NCBI GenBank assembly: GCA_024404505.1 | Contig: JAKSPU010000006.1 | Span: 1 to 46,907 of the forward strand | Reading direction: 5' to 3' | DNA: 46,907 bases | Source: Clostridia bacterium | GTDB lineage: Bacteria; Bacillota; Clostridia; Oscillospirales; CAG-272 | Part shown: positions 34,311-43,525 of the stretch, in pieces | How the letters are laid out: each line of letters begins with the position of its first letter | How positions within the stretch are numbered: position 1 is the first letter of the stretch | Program-made: the position numbers and the translations under genes | Notes under the pieces: generated by a model | What the model saw: the letters and a program-made list of their open reading frames with translations, nothing else | What the model was told of the DNA's origin: nothing | Databases searched by the model: none

Positions 34311-37300
34311 ATGATCACATTGATTCCGAATGCCGACCGGGTGATCTCGGACTCCATCATGCAGGAGAATATCCAATCCTACTACAAGGCTGTCGGCACA
34401 GCGTATCGGACGAACGACGTCACTCAGTTCGACACGAATATGCAGAATCTTTTCACCATGCTCGGTCAGATCGTGGCCCGGGTCGACGCCGGCCGCGATC
34501 CGACGCTGGATCTCAGTTACTGCAAGAGCTGCATCCGCTATCTGTGCCTGAACGTGCTGGACGACAGAAATCTGTACGGCAAACTGAAGGACGTCGGCAT
34601 CAACCAGAACGGCAACGACCGCAAGCATGATTCCGCGGAAGCCGGCGGCGGCGATTCCCGGGACAAGGCCATCCTCATCTATAACTTCACGGTGGCCTCC
34701 ATCCGGGATATGTACAAACTCCCGAGCCTTCAGAATCTGATGTACGAGTCCGGCGGTTTCTACCGGCAGGAGGCAGCCGCCGAGCAGAAGAAGACGCTCG
34801 TGCCCGCGGAGACGCCCCGGAAGACGGTTCCCGCGGTCCGGTCCGCCGTCTCTGCCCCGTCTGCGGCCGTATCTGCCGCGACCCCGTCTCCCGCTCCCTC
34901 TGCGGTCCGCACCAAGGAGCCCGTCGACATCTCGGCGGCACCGCAGACCAAGGCCCAGCGCTTTTCTGAGCAGTACGTCCCCTACCTTCTGGGCGCGATA
35001 GGCCTGTTCCTCGCGGTCTGCCTCGTGCTGGACAGGATCGGGAAGGCCGATGCGCCCGACCAGCACCTGATGGGCTGGATCGGCTTCCACCTCTGCCGCT
35101 TCCTGTACGGTCTGTTCGGCGGCGCGGCGTTCCTTCTGCCCGTCGTCCATTTCATGATGGCTTTCTCGTGGCGCCGCTACTGCCGTGAACGCCTCGTGAT
35201 CCTGCAGGTCATCCTGTCCGCCGTGTTCATCGTCCTGATCGCCGGGTTCATCCACGTCTGCCTGTGCAACAAGGATCCCGCGACCGCGTCACTCGTGAAT
35301 TTCGGCAAGCTGTACGAGTACGGCCCGCCCTTCGCCGGCGGCAGATCCGCCGGTATCATCGGCGGCTATCTCGGCTGGCTGATGTTCAAAGGCCTGAAGT
35401 TTGCCGGATCCCTCGTGTTGTTCATCATCGTCATGCCGCTCCTTACGATGTTCCTCGTCGGCGTGACGCCCGCGTTCGTATTCACCCTGCTCAAGACCCA
35501 ATTCGCCGCATGGCGCAAGGCCCGTAAGGAGCGCAGGGCCGCTGAAGAGGAGCTCCGCAAGGAGCGCGGCGAATGGGAAGCCGCGCAGGCCGCTCAGGCG
35601 GCGCAGGCGTCAGCCGCCGGACAGCCGGCTGACAAGCCCTCGGGCGCCGATAACGTCTTTGAGGGTCACGCAGCCCGCGCCCGCAGCAAGGAGCGGGAGC
35701 CCAACCCGAAGGCTGTCTCCACAGACCGCGCCGCCGTCGAGGCACGCGCCATCTGGATGGATCCCGAGACCGGCGAGGTCCTCAAAGAGAATGGGCGTCC
35801 GACCGTCACGGTCGACGCGCAGAAGGATCAGGCGCGTGAGGCCGCAGCCCGCCGCCGGAGCAGCGTGAAAAAGCCGACACCCATCGGGCAGCACCCCGAC
35901 AACGACCTTTCTCTGGACGATCTGACCGTCGGCGGGGCGTCCGACGATGACAGCTTCCTTTCCGACGGTGACGACGAGGACCGCGTTTTCGTGATGACGG
36001 ACAAGTCCGACCTCGGGTTCGAGCCGGATGCCCGTTCCGCCGGACAGCCCAATACCGCCGAGCCGGAGGACGACCTGACTATCGATCTCGACGACGTCGC
36101 CGATCCCGATGACGTCATCGTCCTCCCCGGCCCCGGTGATACCGCCGGAGAGGAGGACGACGACGATCCTCTCGCCGACCTGCCCATCCGTCCCGGCACC
36201 GGAAAGCCGGCCGGGCAGGAGTTGGTCGTGCGCGTGATCAAATCGGATCCATCGGCGCTGACCGGCACGCCGGACAACCCCGTGGACGGTCTGCCGGACG
36301 AGCAGACGGTCTCCCGCGAGTCCGCTCCGGCCGATACGGCAGCCGCGGCAGGAAGCGATGCCCCCGCCGAGTCCGCGCCCGCACCCTACGTCTACCCGCC
36401 CATCGACCTGCTGGCCAAGGGCAGCGCGACCTATGAGGCCGACCCCGTAGAGGTCGCCAAGAACACCCGCATCCTGCGCGACACGCTGGAATCCTTCCGC
36501 ATCGGCGTGCGCGAGATCTCCTGCTCCTGCGGTCCCACCGTGACGCGGTTCGAGGTCAAGCCGGAAACGGGCGTGCGCGTCCGCGCGATCACCAATCTGG
36601 TGGACGATATCGCGCTGAATCTCGCCAAGAGCGGCGTCCGCATCGAGGCGCCGATCCCCGGCAAGTCCGCCGTGGGCATCGAGGTGCCGAACGACAAGCC
36701 CGCGACCGTTTACCTCCGCAATCTGCTGGAAACGCCCGAGTTCCAGAATCATAAGAGCCGTCTCGCCGCCTGCCTCGGCGCCGAGGTCTCCGGCAAGCCC
36801 ATCATCTTCGATATCAACAAAATGCCCCACCTGCTGGTGTCCGGTACGACCGGCTCCGGTAAATCCGTGTGCATCAACTGCATCATCCTCTCCCTGCTCT
36901 ACAAAGCGACCCCGCAGGAGGTGCAGCTGATCCTCATCGACCCCAAGAAGGTGGAGTTCAATATGTACCGTAACATCCCCCACCTCAAGACCCCCATCGT
37001 GACCAACCCGAAGAAGGCCGCCGGTGCGCTGTACGCCGCCGTCGAGGAGATGGAATGGCGCTTCAACCTGATCGAGCAGGTGGGCGTCCGCAATCTGGCC
37101 GGTTACAACGAGGTGACCGCCGGAGACCCGGAGCATCCGCCCCTGCCGCAGCTCGTCATCATCATCGACGAGCTGGCCGACCTCATGATGACGGCGCCGA
37201 CCGACGTCGAGAACGCGATCTGCCGTCTCGCCCAGAAGGGCCGTGCTGCCGGTATCCATCTGATCCTCGGCACGCAGCGTCCCTCCGTGGACGTCATCAC

Positions 37301-37880
37301 CGGTCTGATCAAGGCCAACATCCCGTCCCGTATCGCCTTCACCGTCAAGTCGCAGATCGACTCGCGCACGATCATCGACGTGGTCGGCGCGGAGAAGCTG
37401 ATCGGACGCGGCGATATGCTGTACGCTCCCGTCGGCTCCGTCAAGCCGCTGCGCGTGCAGGGCGCGTTCGTCAGCGACTCCGAGGTCGAGTCCGTCGTGG
37501 ACTTCATCAAGGAAAACAACGATCCGCCCGAGTTCTCTGAGGAATTTGCCGATCAGATCGACATGGAAGCCGCCCGCTGCGGCGCCGGAAAGAAGAAATC
37601 CGACGACAGCTTCGGCTCCGCCTCCGACGACGCGGTCGGAGGCGACGGCGACGAGGATGCCAAGTTCTGGGAGGCCCTCGAGGTCGCCGTCAACGCGGAG
37701 AAGGTGTCCACTTCCCTGCTCCAGCGCCGGGCCAACATCGGCTACGGCCGCGCCGCGAAGATCATCGACCGCATGGAGGATCTCGGCTTCGTAGGTCCCG
37801 CCGACGGCAACAAGCCCCGCAAGCTGCTGATCACCGCGCAGGAGTTTGCCGAGCTGAAGATGAACGGCTTCAAGAAGTAA
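34311..37880 (+). CDS. ftsK: DNA translocase FtsK/SpoIIIE with extra N-terminal domain
   Basis: This 1189-residue membrane ATPase pumps chromosomal DNA through the division or sporulation septum. An unusual soluble N-terminal region (1 to about 220) starts MITLIPNADRVISDSIMQEN. The membrane segments follow (222-396), then a long acidic linker (400-690). The alpha domain (PPIDLLAKGSATYEADPVEV) begins near 696. Walker A GTTGSGKSVCIN is near 845, Walker B VIIIDELADLMM near 947, and the DNA-reading gamma winged helix near 1117 (FWEALEVAVNAEKVSTSLLQ). The chosen ATG has AAAGGAG about 15 bases upstream, which is a long spacing. It opens a plus-strand gene run. The palindrome GCGGGCGCCGCCCGC lies right after its stop. 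Confidence 0.95.
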   Translation: MITLIPNADRVISDSIMQENIQSYYKAVGTAYRTNDVTQFDTNMQNLFTMLGQIVARVDAGRDPTLDLSYCKSCIRYLCLNVLDDRNLYGKLKDVGINQNGNDRKHDSAEAGGGDSRDKAILIYNFTVASIRDMYKLPSLQNLMYESGGFYRQEAAAEQKKTLVPAETPRKTVPAVRSAVSAPSAAVSAATPSPAPSAVRTKEPVDISAAPQTKAQRFSEQYVPYLLGAIGLFLAVCLVLDRIGKADAPDQHLMGWIGFHLCRFLYGLFGGAAFLLPVVHFMMAFSWRRYCRERLVILQVILSAVFIVLIAGFIHVCLCNKDPATASLVNFGKLYEYGPPFAGGRSAGIIGGYLGWLMFKGLKFAGSLVLFIIVMPLLTMFLVGVTPAFVFTLLKTQFAAWRKARKERRAAEEELRKERGEWEAAQAAQAAQASAAGQPADKPSGADNVFEGHAARARSKEREPNPKAVSTDRAAVEARAIWMDPETGEVLKENGRPTVTVDAQKDQAREAAARRRSSVKKPTPIGQHPDNDLSLDDLTVGGASDDDSFLSDGDDEDRVFVMTDKSDLGFEPDARSAGQPNTAEPEDDLTIDLDDVADPDDVIVLPGPGDTAGEEDDDDPLADLPIRPGTGKPAGQELVVRVIKSDPSALTGTPDNPVDGLPDEQTVSRESAPADTAAAAGSDAPAESAPAPYVYPPIDLLAKGSATYEADPVEVAKNTRILRDTLESFRIGVREISCSCGPTVTRFEVKPETGVRVRAITNLVDDIALNLAKSGVRIEAPIPGKSAVGIEVPNDKPATVYLRNLLETPEFQNHKSRLAACLGAEVSGKPIIFDINKMPHLLVSGTTGSGKSVCINCIILSLLYKATPQEVQLILIDPKKVEFNMYRNIPHLKTPIVTNPKKAAGALYAAVEEMEWRFNLIEQVGVRNLAGYNEVTAGDPEHPPLPQLVIIIDELADLMMTAPTDVENAICRLAQKGRAAGIHLILGTQRPSVDVITGLIKANIPSRIAFTVKSQIDSRTIIDVVGAEKLIGRGDMLYAPVGSVKPLRVQGAFVSDSEVESVVDFIKENNDPPEFSEEFADQIDMEAARCGAGKKKSDDSFGSASDDAVGGDGDEDAKFWEALEVAVNAEKVSTSLLQRRANIGYGRAAKIIDRMEDLGFVGPADGNKPRKLLITAQEFAELKMNGFKK

Positions 37881-37968
37881 GCGGGCGCCGCCCGCGTGCC
37901 CCGGGGAGCTTCGTCCCGAGGTCCCCCGGGTGTCTCCAACAACTCTCATCTCACGCAAGGAGGATCAT

Positions 37969-38832
37969 ATGTGTCCTGATTTTGAGATCCTCGGCATGGA
38001 TCTGTACAGCATCCTGCTCGTGGTCGGCGTCATCGCCGCCATGGCGATCCTGCGGGTCCTGTCCGATAAGCGCGGCTTTACCGCCCGCTGGCAGAATTTC
38101 TGTCTCTGCCTGACCGTCGCCGCCGTCATCCTCGGATACGGCGCGTCCGTGGTCTTCCAAGGCCTGTACAACATCGCCGAGATCGGTCACTTTGAGCTGA
38201 CCAACTCGACCGGCGCAACCTTCTACGGAGGTCTGATCGGCGGAGCGGCCACCTTCCTGATCGGTTACTTTGCCGTCGGGCATTTCCTGTTCCCGGACGG
38301 CTACCATCTGCGGCGCTTCCGCTCGCTTTTGTCCATCGCCGCGTGCAGCATCACGGGTGCGCACGCCTTCGGGCGGCTCGGCTGCCTGACCGCAGGCTGC
38401 TGCTACGGCGCCCGGACCGACGCGTGGTACGGCATAACGATGCAGCACCTCGGCTACAAGGTCATCCCGACGCAGCTGTTCGAGTCGGTCTTCCTCTTTA
38501 TCCTGTGCGCGCTGCTGATCGTCCTGTTTCTCCGCCGCTTCCCCTACGGGATGCCCGTCTATATGATGTCCTACGCCGTATGGCGTTTCCTCATCGAGTA
38601 CCTGCGTGACGACTACCGCGGCACGACGCTCGTGTCCTTCCTGACCCCCTCGCAGCTGATCGCAGTCGTCATGTTCGTCGGCGGTATCGGCGTGCTGGTC
38701 TGGGAGCTGCTGGCCGAAAAGAAAGCCCCGCAGGCCGACGTCGACGACCGTGACGCCGAGGCGGTGCGCGCCGGACGCGGAGCCTCCGACGGGAGTGCCC
38801 CCGCAGCCGACGATCCGGAGGAGGCGCAATGA
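37969..38832 (+). CDS. Lgt-like membrane protein (prolipoprotein diacylglyceryl transferase family)
   Basis: This 287-residue membrane protein has about seven hydrophobic segments. Its Lgt-like core motif is HAFGRLGCLTAGCCYG (132-147), where Lgt proper has a GRxGNFxNxE pattern. The arginine (136) is kept, and the asparagines are replaced by a GCCYG cysteine motif seen in Lgt-like proteins of Clostridia. True lipoprotein modification is uncertain. AAGGAGG precedes the ATG. The start of the following CPBP protease gene overlaps its stop by four bases. The last 40 residues form an acidic cytoplasmic tail. Confidence 0.85.
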   Translation: MCPDFEILGMDLYSILLVVGVIAAMAILRVLSDKRGFTARWQNFCLCLTVAAVILGYGASVVFQGLYNIAEIGHFELTNSTGATFYGGLIGGAATFLIGYFAVGHFLFPDGYHLRRFRSLLSIAACSITGAHAFGRLGCLTAGCCYGARTDAWYGITMQHLGYKVIPTQLFESVFLFILCALLIVLFLRRFPYGMPVYMMSYAVWRFLIEYLRDDYRGTTLVSFLTPSQLIAVVMFVGGIGVLVWELLAEKKAPQADVDDRDAEAVRAGRGASDGSAPAADDPEEAQ

Positions 38833-39632
38833 GCGACGCAAGCAAGCGTGGGCGTATCGTCTGCTACACTATCATCGCACTGGCAGTCGCCGCGCTGTGC
38901 TGGCTGGAGTTCGGCAAGCCGGTCCTGTCGGACGACGAGGTGCTGCAGCCGATGATCTCCATGACGCTCACTCGCCAGATCGGCGCAGCCGTCTTCCTCG
39001 CCATCCTGATCTACAACGGCTACCGGGTGCTTGACCCGTTCCGCAAGCCGTTTGGGAAGTCGATCCTGTTCTCGCTCCCCGCGTTTCTCGTGGTCGTCAA
39101 CAACCTTCCCTTCATCCCCTTCTTCAGGGGGCAGGTCACGCTGATCCACACGGCACCCGTGTATTGGATCTGGTTCTCGCTGGAGTCGCTTTCGATCGGT
39201 CTTTTTGAGGAGCTGGCGTTCCGCGGCGTGATCCTGCTGATGTTCGCGGAAAGACGGCACAGGACGCGCAAGGATCTGTTCATCTGCATCCTTCTGACCT
39301 CCGCCGTATTCGGCGTCGTCCACCTGTTCAACGTGCTGGCCGGATCGGGAATCGTTCCGGTGCTGCAGCAGATCGCGTACTCCTTCCTGATCGGTGCCAT
39401 GTGCTCCGTCGTGCTGTACAAGACCGCCAACATCTGGCTGTGCGTCCTCCTGCACGCGCTGTTCGACTTCTGCGGCGAGGTGTTCCACACGCTCGGGATT
39501 TGTCCCGGCTGGTGGGACGATCTGCCGACGGTGATCCTGACCTTCGTGATCGCGGCCGCCGTGGGCGCGTACATGGTCATCGCCGTATGGCGGATGGACC
39601 CGCACGAGCTGGACAGGATATATGAAAAGTAA
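38829..39632 (+). CDS. CPBP family intramembrane metalloprotease (first copy)
   Basis: This 267-residue membrane protein has the CPBP/Rce1 motifs: FEELAFRG (Glu127, Glu128, Arg132), FGVVHLFN (His165) and LHALFDF. Such proteases act in prenyl-protein processing, bacteriocin immunity or regulated proteolysis, and the substrate here is unknown. It overlaps the Lgt-like gene by four bases (ATGA), so the two are translationally coupled. Confidence 0.92.
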   Translation: MSDASKRGRIVCYTIIALAVAALCWLEFGKPVLSDDEVLQPMISMTLTRQIGAAVFLAILIYNGYRVLDPFRKPFGKSILFSLPAFLVVVNNLPFIPFFRGQVTLIHTAPVYWIWFSLESLSIGLFEELAFRGVILLMFAERRHRTRKDLFICILLTSAVFGVVHLFNVLAGSGIVPVLQQIAYSFLIGAMCSVVLYKTANIWLCVLLHALFDFCGEVFHTLGICPGWWDDLPTVILTFVIAAAVGAYMVIAVWRMDPHELDRIYEK

Positions 39633-39668
39633 GCAAACAAAAAATCTGAAGAAACGAGGTTTTTGATT

Positions 39669-40220
39669 ATGGTCTATATGTTTCTCGCTCCCGGCTTCGA
39701 GGAAGTGGAAGCCATGTTCCCGCTGGATCTTTTGCGCCGCGCAGGCGTGGAGGTAACTACCGTCGGCATCGGCGGCAAGACCGTCACCGGCTCCCACGGC
39801 ATCACCGTGGCCGTCGACATCCCCGACCGCAAGTTCCGTCTCTTCGCGCTTGACAACGAGATCGACGCCGTGATCCTGCCCGGCGGTATGCCCGGCACGA
39901 CCAATCTGGACACGTCCCCGATCGTGGATGCCGCGCTTGGCGTCGCTGCAGGCAAGGGCGCGTGGATCTGCGCGATCTGCGCCGCTCCGTCCGTGCTGGG
40001 CAAGCGCGGACTGCTCAAGGGCCGTCGCTGCACCTGCTATCCCGGCTACGAGGAAACGCTCGAGGACGCAGCCGAGGTCGGCGGACGCGTGATCCGCGAC
40101 GGGAATATCATCACCGCCTGCGGTGCGGGCGCCGCAATGGAGTTCGGGCTGGAGATCGTCAGCGTGCTGACGTCGCCCGAGACCGCCGGCAGGATCCGCA
40201 GCGGCATTCAGGCGCTGTAA
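39669..40220 (+). CDS. DJ-1/PfpI family protein (YajL/ThiJ-like)
   Basis: This 183-residue cytoplasmic protein has the DJ-1 fold: a start MVYMFLAPGFEEVEAMFPLD, VILPGGMPGTTNL, and the nucleophile Cys104 in CAICAAPSVLG with the preceding Glu at about 14. DJ-1 proteins act as redox-sensitive chaperones or glyoxalase/deglycase-like enzymes. GAGG lies before the ATG at 39669. The in-frame TTG at 39663 is rejected as start. It is in the ftsK-Lgt-CPBP gene run. Confidence 0.9.
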   Translation: MVYMFLAPGFEEVEAMFPLDLLRRAGVEVTTVGIGGKTVTGSHGITVAVDIPDRKFRLFALDNEIDAVILPGGMPGTTNLDTSPIVDAALGVAAGKGAWICAICAAPSVLGKRGLLKGRRCTCYPGYEETLEDAAEVGGRVIRDGNIITACGAGAAMEFGLEIVSVLTSPETAGRIRSGIQAL

Positions 40221-40233
40221 GGGGTTTTACCCT

Positions 40234-40932
40234 ATGGCGCTGATCAGAAGAGTTCCCCCCGTGACCCGGCCCGGCCCCGATATCCGTCGGACGGCGGACG
40301 AGGCTGCCGCCCGTGAAAAGGCGCGGCTCCGCCCGATCTTCAGGCAGGCGCGCGACGCCGTTGCCGGCGAGGAGCGCGCCGCGGCCGAGGCAGAGATACT
40401 CGACACCCTGTTTTCGTCCCCCCTGTTCCGACGTGTCGAGGCAGTATGCGCCTATCTGCCGCTGCCGGGTGAGATCGACCTCTACCCGCTGTGGCGGCGC
40501 GCGTACGCCCTCGGTAAGACTTTCCTGCTCCCCTGCACCGATCCCGGCCGCGGCGGGTCGCTCACCTTCCGCGTGCTGCCGGGGTACGACACCTCCCTCC
40601 TCGTTCCCGGTCCGTTCGGCACGCTGGAGCCGGGCCCCGACTGCCCGCCCGCGGCGCCGCGCGGCCTGTGCGGTGCGCTGATGCTCGTGCCGGGGCTGGC
40701 CTTTGACGACGAGGGCTACCGCCTCGGGTACGGCGGCGGATACTACGACCGCTTCCTGCGTGAGACGTGCGGCAAAGGCTGCTGTCCCGTCACGGTGGGT
40801 CTTGCCTTTGAGGCCTGCTGCGCGGAGGCGCTGCCGCGCGCGTCGCACGATATGCCCGTGTGCTGCGTACTCTCCGAAAGGAGGCTGACGATCACCCATG
40901 CCGACTACACCCGTTTCGAGACCCGGCTCTGA
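40234..40932 (+). CDS. 5-formyltetrahydrofolate cyclo-ligase
   Basis: This 232-residue cytoplasmic enzyme converts 5-formyl-THF to 5,10-methenyl-THF with ATP. The signature is LAFDDEGYRLGYGGGYYDRF. The N-terminus has an extra 20 residues before AREKARLRPIFRQARDA. LPLPGEIDLYPL fits the substrate loop. It is followed with a 35-base overlap by the second CPBP gene. Confidence 0.92.
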   Translation: MALIRRVPPVTRPGPDIRRTADEAAAREKARLRPIFRQARDAVAGEERAAAEAEILDTLFSSPLFRRVEAVCAYLPLPGEIDLYPLWRRAYALGKTFLLPCTDPGRGGSLTFRVLPGYDTSLLVPGPFGTLEPGPDCPPAAPRGLCGALMLVPGLAFDDEGYRLGYGGGYYDRFLRETCGKGCCPVTVGLAFEACCAEALPRASHDMPVCCVLSERRLTITHADYTRFETRL

Positions 40933-41908
40933 CAAGCCCGCGAAGGGCTCGGCCTTCAGGGCCTTTCTGAAGGGCGAGCTGGCCGTATCCCCGCAGGCGG
41001 CCCGGCTGCTGCTCGTCGTGTACGCGCTGTTGCTTTTGTCCCGTCTCATCGACAGCGCCTTCCTCGACCGCAGCGGCGCCTACCTGAGTACGGTCCTCCT
41101 GCAGCTGTTGATCTTCCCCATCCCGGCTTACCTGTACGTCGTGATCCGCGGCAAGGCCCTTTCGCCCCGTCTGCGGCTGCGGGCGTTCCCGCTGTCTCAT
41201 CTCGTGCTGGTGCTGTCCGCCGTTCTGATCCTGATCGGCGGCTGTACGCTGCTCGCCATGCTGTGCGGCATGATGAACGTGCAATCCTCGTTCACGCTGT
41301 ACGATACCTTCTCGTCCGTCCATGACGGGACCGCGGGCGCGACCATTCGCCTGATCCTGACCTACGCCCTAATCCCCGCGTTCTGCGAGGAGCTTGTCTT
41401 CCGCAGCATCCTGTGCGCCGAATACGAGCAGTACGGCATCCTGTTCGCCTCGGTCGTCAGCGCGCTGTTTTTCGCGTTCCTGCATTTCGATCTCACCGCC
41501 CTGCCCGTCTACCTGTTTGCGGGCTTCCTCTTGTCCTGCGTGCTGTACGTCACGCGTTCGGCGGTAGCCGCGATGATCGTCCACCTCGGCTATAACCTGT
41601 TCGGCGTGTTCGCGCAGGCCGGGCTGTCCGGCTACTGCCGCTCGACGGGCAACGTCGGTCTTCTGGTGGTCATCCTCATCGCGCTGATGCTCCTGTCCTC
41701 CGGCCTGTTCTGCGCCGAGGTGTCCCGCATCCTCCGCAAGCGCGGCAGCGCCGTCGTACCGGACGCCCCCGGAGAGGCGGTCCCCGGTCTGTCCGTGCTG
41801 TCGGTACGGGACTTCTTCCCCGCGCTCGGGCGCGTGTTCCTCTGCCCCGAGGCGATCGCCGCCGTGATCCTGTGGATCGTCGGCGTAGTCCTCAATCTGA
41901 TACGGTAA
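40898..41908 (+). CDS. CPBP family intramembrane metalloprotease (second copy)
   Basis: This 336-residue membrane protein has the CPBP motifs FCEELVFRSI, FAFLHFD and VHLGYNL. About eight hydrophobic segments are spread across it. It differs clearly from the copy at 38829-39632, so the two are paralogues rather than a duplication. GGAGG lies about 12 bases before the ATG, which is inside the preceding folate gene. Confidence 0.92.
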   Translation: MPTTPVSRPGSDKPAKGSAFRAFLKGELAVSPQAARLLLVVYALLLLSRLIDSAFLDRSGAYLSTVLLQLLIFPIPAYLYVVIRGKALSPRLRLRAFPLSHLVLVLSAVLILIGGCTLLAMLCGMMNVQSSFTLYDTFSSVHDGTAGATIRLILTYALIPAFCEELVFRSILCAEYEQYGILFASVVSALFFAFLHFDLTALPVYLFAGFLLSCVLYVTRSAVAAMIVHLGYNLFGVFAQAGLSGYCRSTGNVGLLVVILIALMLLSSGLFCAEVSRILRKRGSAVVPDAPGEAVPGLSVLSVRDFFPALGRVFLCPEAIAAVILWIVGVVLNLIR

Positions 41909-41932
41909 ACAAATCCATCAAAGGAGTTTTTT

Positions 41933-43096
41933 ATGTCAAAAATCAAAAAGCTGATCGCCGACCTTCAGCGTATGCGGTCGGAAACCATGGAGATCCGGGG
42001 CCGGATGGCCGCCTATGTGAACGATCTGCTGGACAAGAAGCCGCCGCTGCGGATGCCGGGCGACAAACGTGCCGTGGTCGACTTCGTCATGGACGAGTTC
42101 GGGAAGCTGGCCGCGCAGATCCCGTCGGTCTCCCGCTTCCGCGAGGCGGACAATCTGTGCGTGTACGCAAACGAGCTGTTCCTCCTGATGACGCGTTTCG
42201 TCCCCTCGAGTGACGCGCTGACCGAACAGCAGCGCAGCGTTGTGGAGACGCTCGGCACGTACATCGACAAGACCGAGGAGCTGCCGCGCGGGATCGACAA
42301 TCTGTTCGTTCCCGGGGAGAACGGCGCCGCGCCCGTTGTGAACGCGAGTGACGTCCTGCGTCTGACGGACATGATGGAGTCCATCACCGATCCGGATCAC
42401 CGCTGTATGTTCGCGGAGGGCTTCCTGCACTACAAGGACAAGCTGTCCTGTTTGACCTTTGACGCGGAGGCTGCTCTGCAGGCCTTTGTCGGCGACGACA
42501 TGGAGCGTCTGCTGGCGTCCGGTGACGCCATGACCGAGGACGAGGCGAACGGCCTCGAGTTCTACGTCGATCTGTGCCGCTATATCCCGTGCGACCGTCT
42601 GACGGGCATCGTCTCCCGTCTGCCATCCCTCGGGCGGAACAATGTCAGCTACTATGCGCTCGGCTCTCTGCTGGCGCTGAAGGCCGAGGTGCCGGACGAG
42701 CTGATCCGCCAGCTGGCATATGACGACGAGTACGCCTATATTGCCAAGCTCGAGCTGGACAAGGCCGGGATGGGCGACCGCTTCCCCGAGAATCGGTCCG
42801 ACCCGATCGTGCTGCACAAATCCGATCTCGTGCATTGGCTGACCTACCCGACCGAGCTGGGCAAAAAGCCCGACGAGATCAAGTTCTACACCACGGTCGA
42901 CGCGCCCGACGGCAAGGTCTACGTCTACCTGTTCAAGTCCGGCAGCGATACCCTGACGGAGGATCTGAAGGGTCAATGGCTGATCGGCTGGTCGGACGAC
43001 GAGAACGGCGCCTTCAGCGAGTTCCGGACCTTCGCCTCCTGCGACCGGGGAACGCCGGAAAAGACTGCCGAATACATAAAGAGCTGCCTGAGGTAA
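41933..43096 (+). CDS. Uncharacterised cytoplasmic protein (387 aa)
   Basis: I do not recognise this family. There is no signal peptide or membrane segment. The first 100 residues look helical (KLIADLQRMRSETMEIRGRM). The middle holds acidic helices, and the last 100 residues form a mixed alpha/beta domain with LVHWLTYPTELGKKPDEIKF and VYVYLFKSGSDTL. AAAGGAG precedes the ATG. It ends the plus-strand run and is followed directly by repeat R4. Confidence 0.85.
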   Translation: MSKIKKLIADLQRMRSETMEIRGRMAAYVNDLLDKKPPLRMPGDKRAVVDFVMDEFGKLAAQIPSVSRFREADNLCVYANELFLLMTRFVPSSDALTEQQRSVVETLGTYIDKTEELPRGIDNLFVPGENGAAPVVNASDVLRLTDMMESITDPDHRCMFAEGFLHYKDKLSCLTFDAEAALQAFVGDDMERLLASGDAMTEDEANGLEFYVDLCRYIPCDRLTGIVSRLPSLGRNNVSYYALGSLLALKAEVPDELIRQLAYDDEYAYIAKLELDKAGMGDRFPENRSDPIVLHKSDLVHWLTYPTELGKKPDEIKFYTTVDAPDGKVYVYLFKSGSDTLTEDLKGQWLIGWSDDENGAFSEFRTFASCDRGTPEKTAEYIKSCLR

Positions 43097-43117
43097 GGTA
43101 CGCCGGGGATGCGCTTG

Positions 43118-43497
43118 CGGGGCGCTGCCCCGGACCCCGGGGGACGCGATGCAGGGCTCTGCCCTGCACCCGCTTAAGCCCTTCTTGAAAGAAGGGCTTA
43201 AGAATCCCAAGAACTTTCATAAATATGATTGACCAAGGTTCGGTTTACGCTGAACGAGACAGGTGGGTGCCGTCATGGGCGCCCGCCTTTTTTGAAACGC
43301 TGTCGCGGGGACCCCGCTCTTATATGCAGATCCGGGATGAGGAGACCGAGGAGAGGGGGCGCCGCAGCGCCCCCTCTCCTCGGTGAAAGATAGTATTGTC
43401 TCCCCCTCCCGCGCACGGGAGGGGGACGGGGGGTAGGTCCCCGAGCGCCGGAGGCGCGAGGCGCTCCCCCGCGTCCGCGGGCGCAGCCTCCGGTTGA
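43118..43497 (+). repeat. Long structured intergenic repeat, copy R4 (full-length form)
   Basis: It begins 22 bases after the stop of the unknown gene. In order: a GGGGCGCTGCCCC hairpin, a GCAGGGCTCTGCCCTGC hairpin (43151-43167) and a 14-pair hairpin (43173-43202). Next are the CCCAAGAACTTT tail, GTTCGG..CTGAAC (43238-43255) and a terminator-like hairpin with six T (43261-43293). A 17-pair hairpin (43346-43383), an 11-pair hairpin (43401-43426) and the GGGGGGTAGGTCCCC segment complete it. The module order matches R1 at 1187-1669. It occupies almost the whole 430-base gap before spoIIR. Confidence 0.85.
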
Positions 43498-43525
43498 AGA
43501 TGCAGGAAGAAACGCCGCCCGGGCG

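Noticed and set aside
35610-37958. A 782-codon minus-strand frame
   Set aside because: It is antisense to the FtsK linker and motor domain, which are unmistakable.
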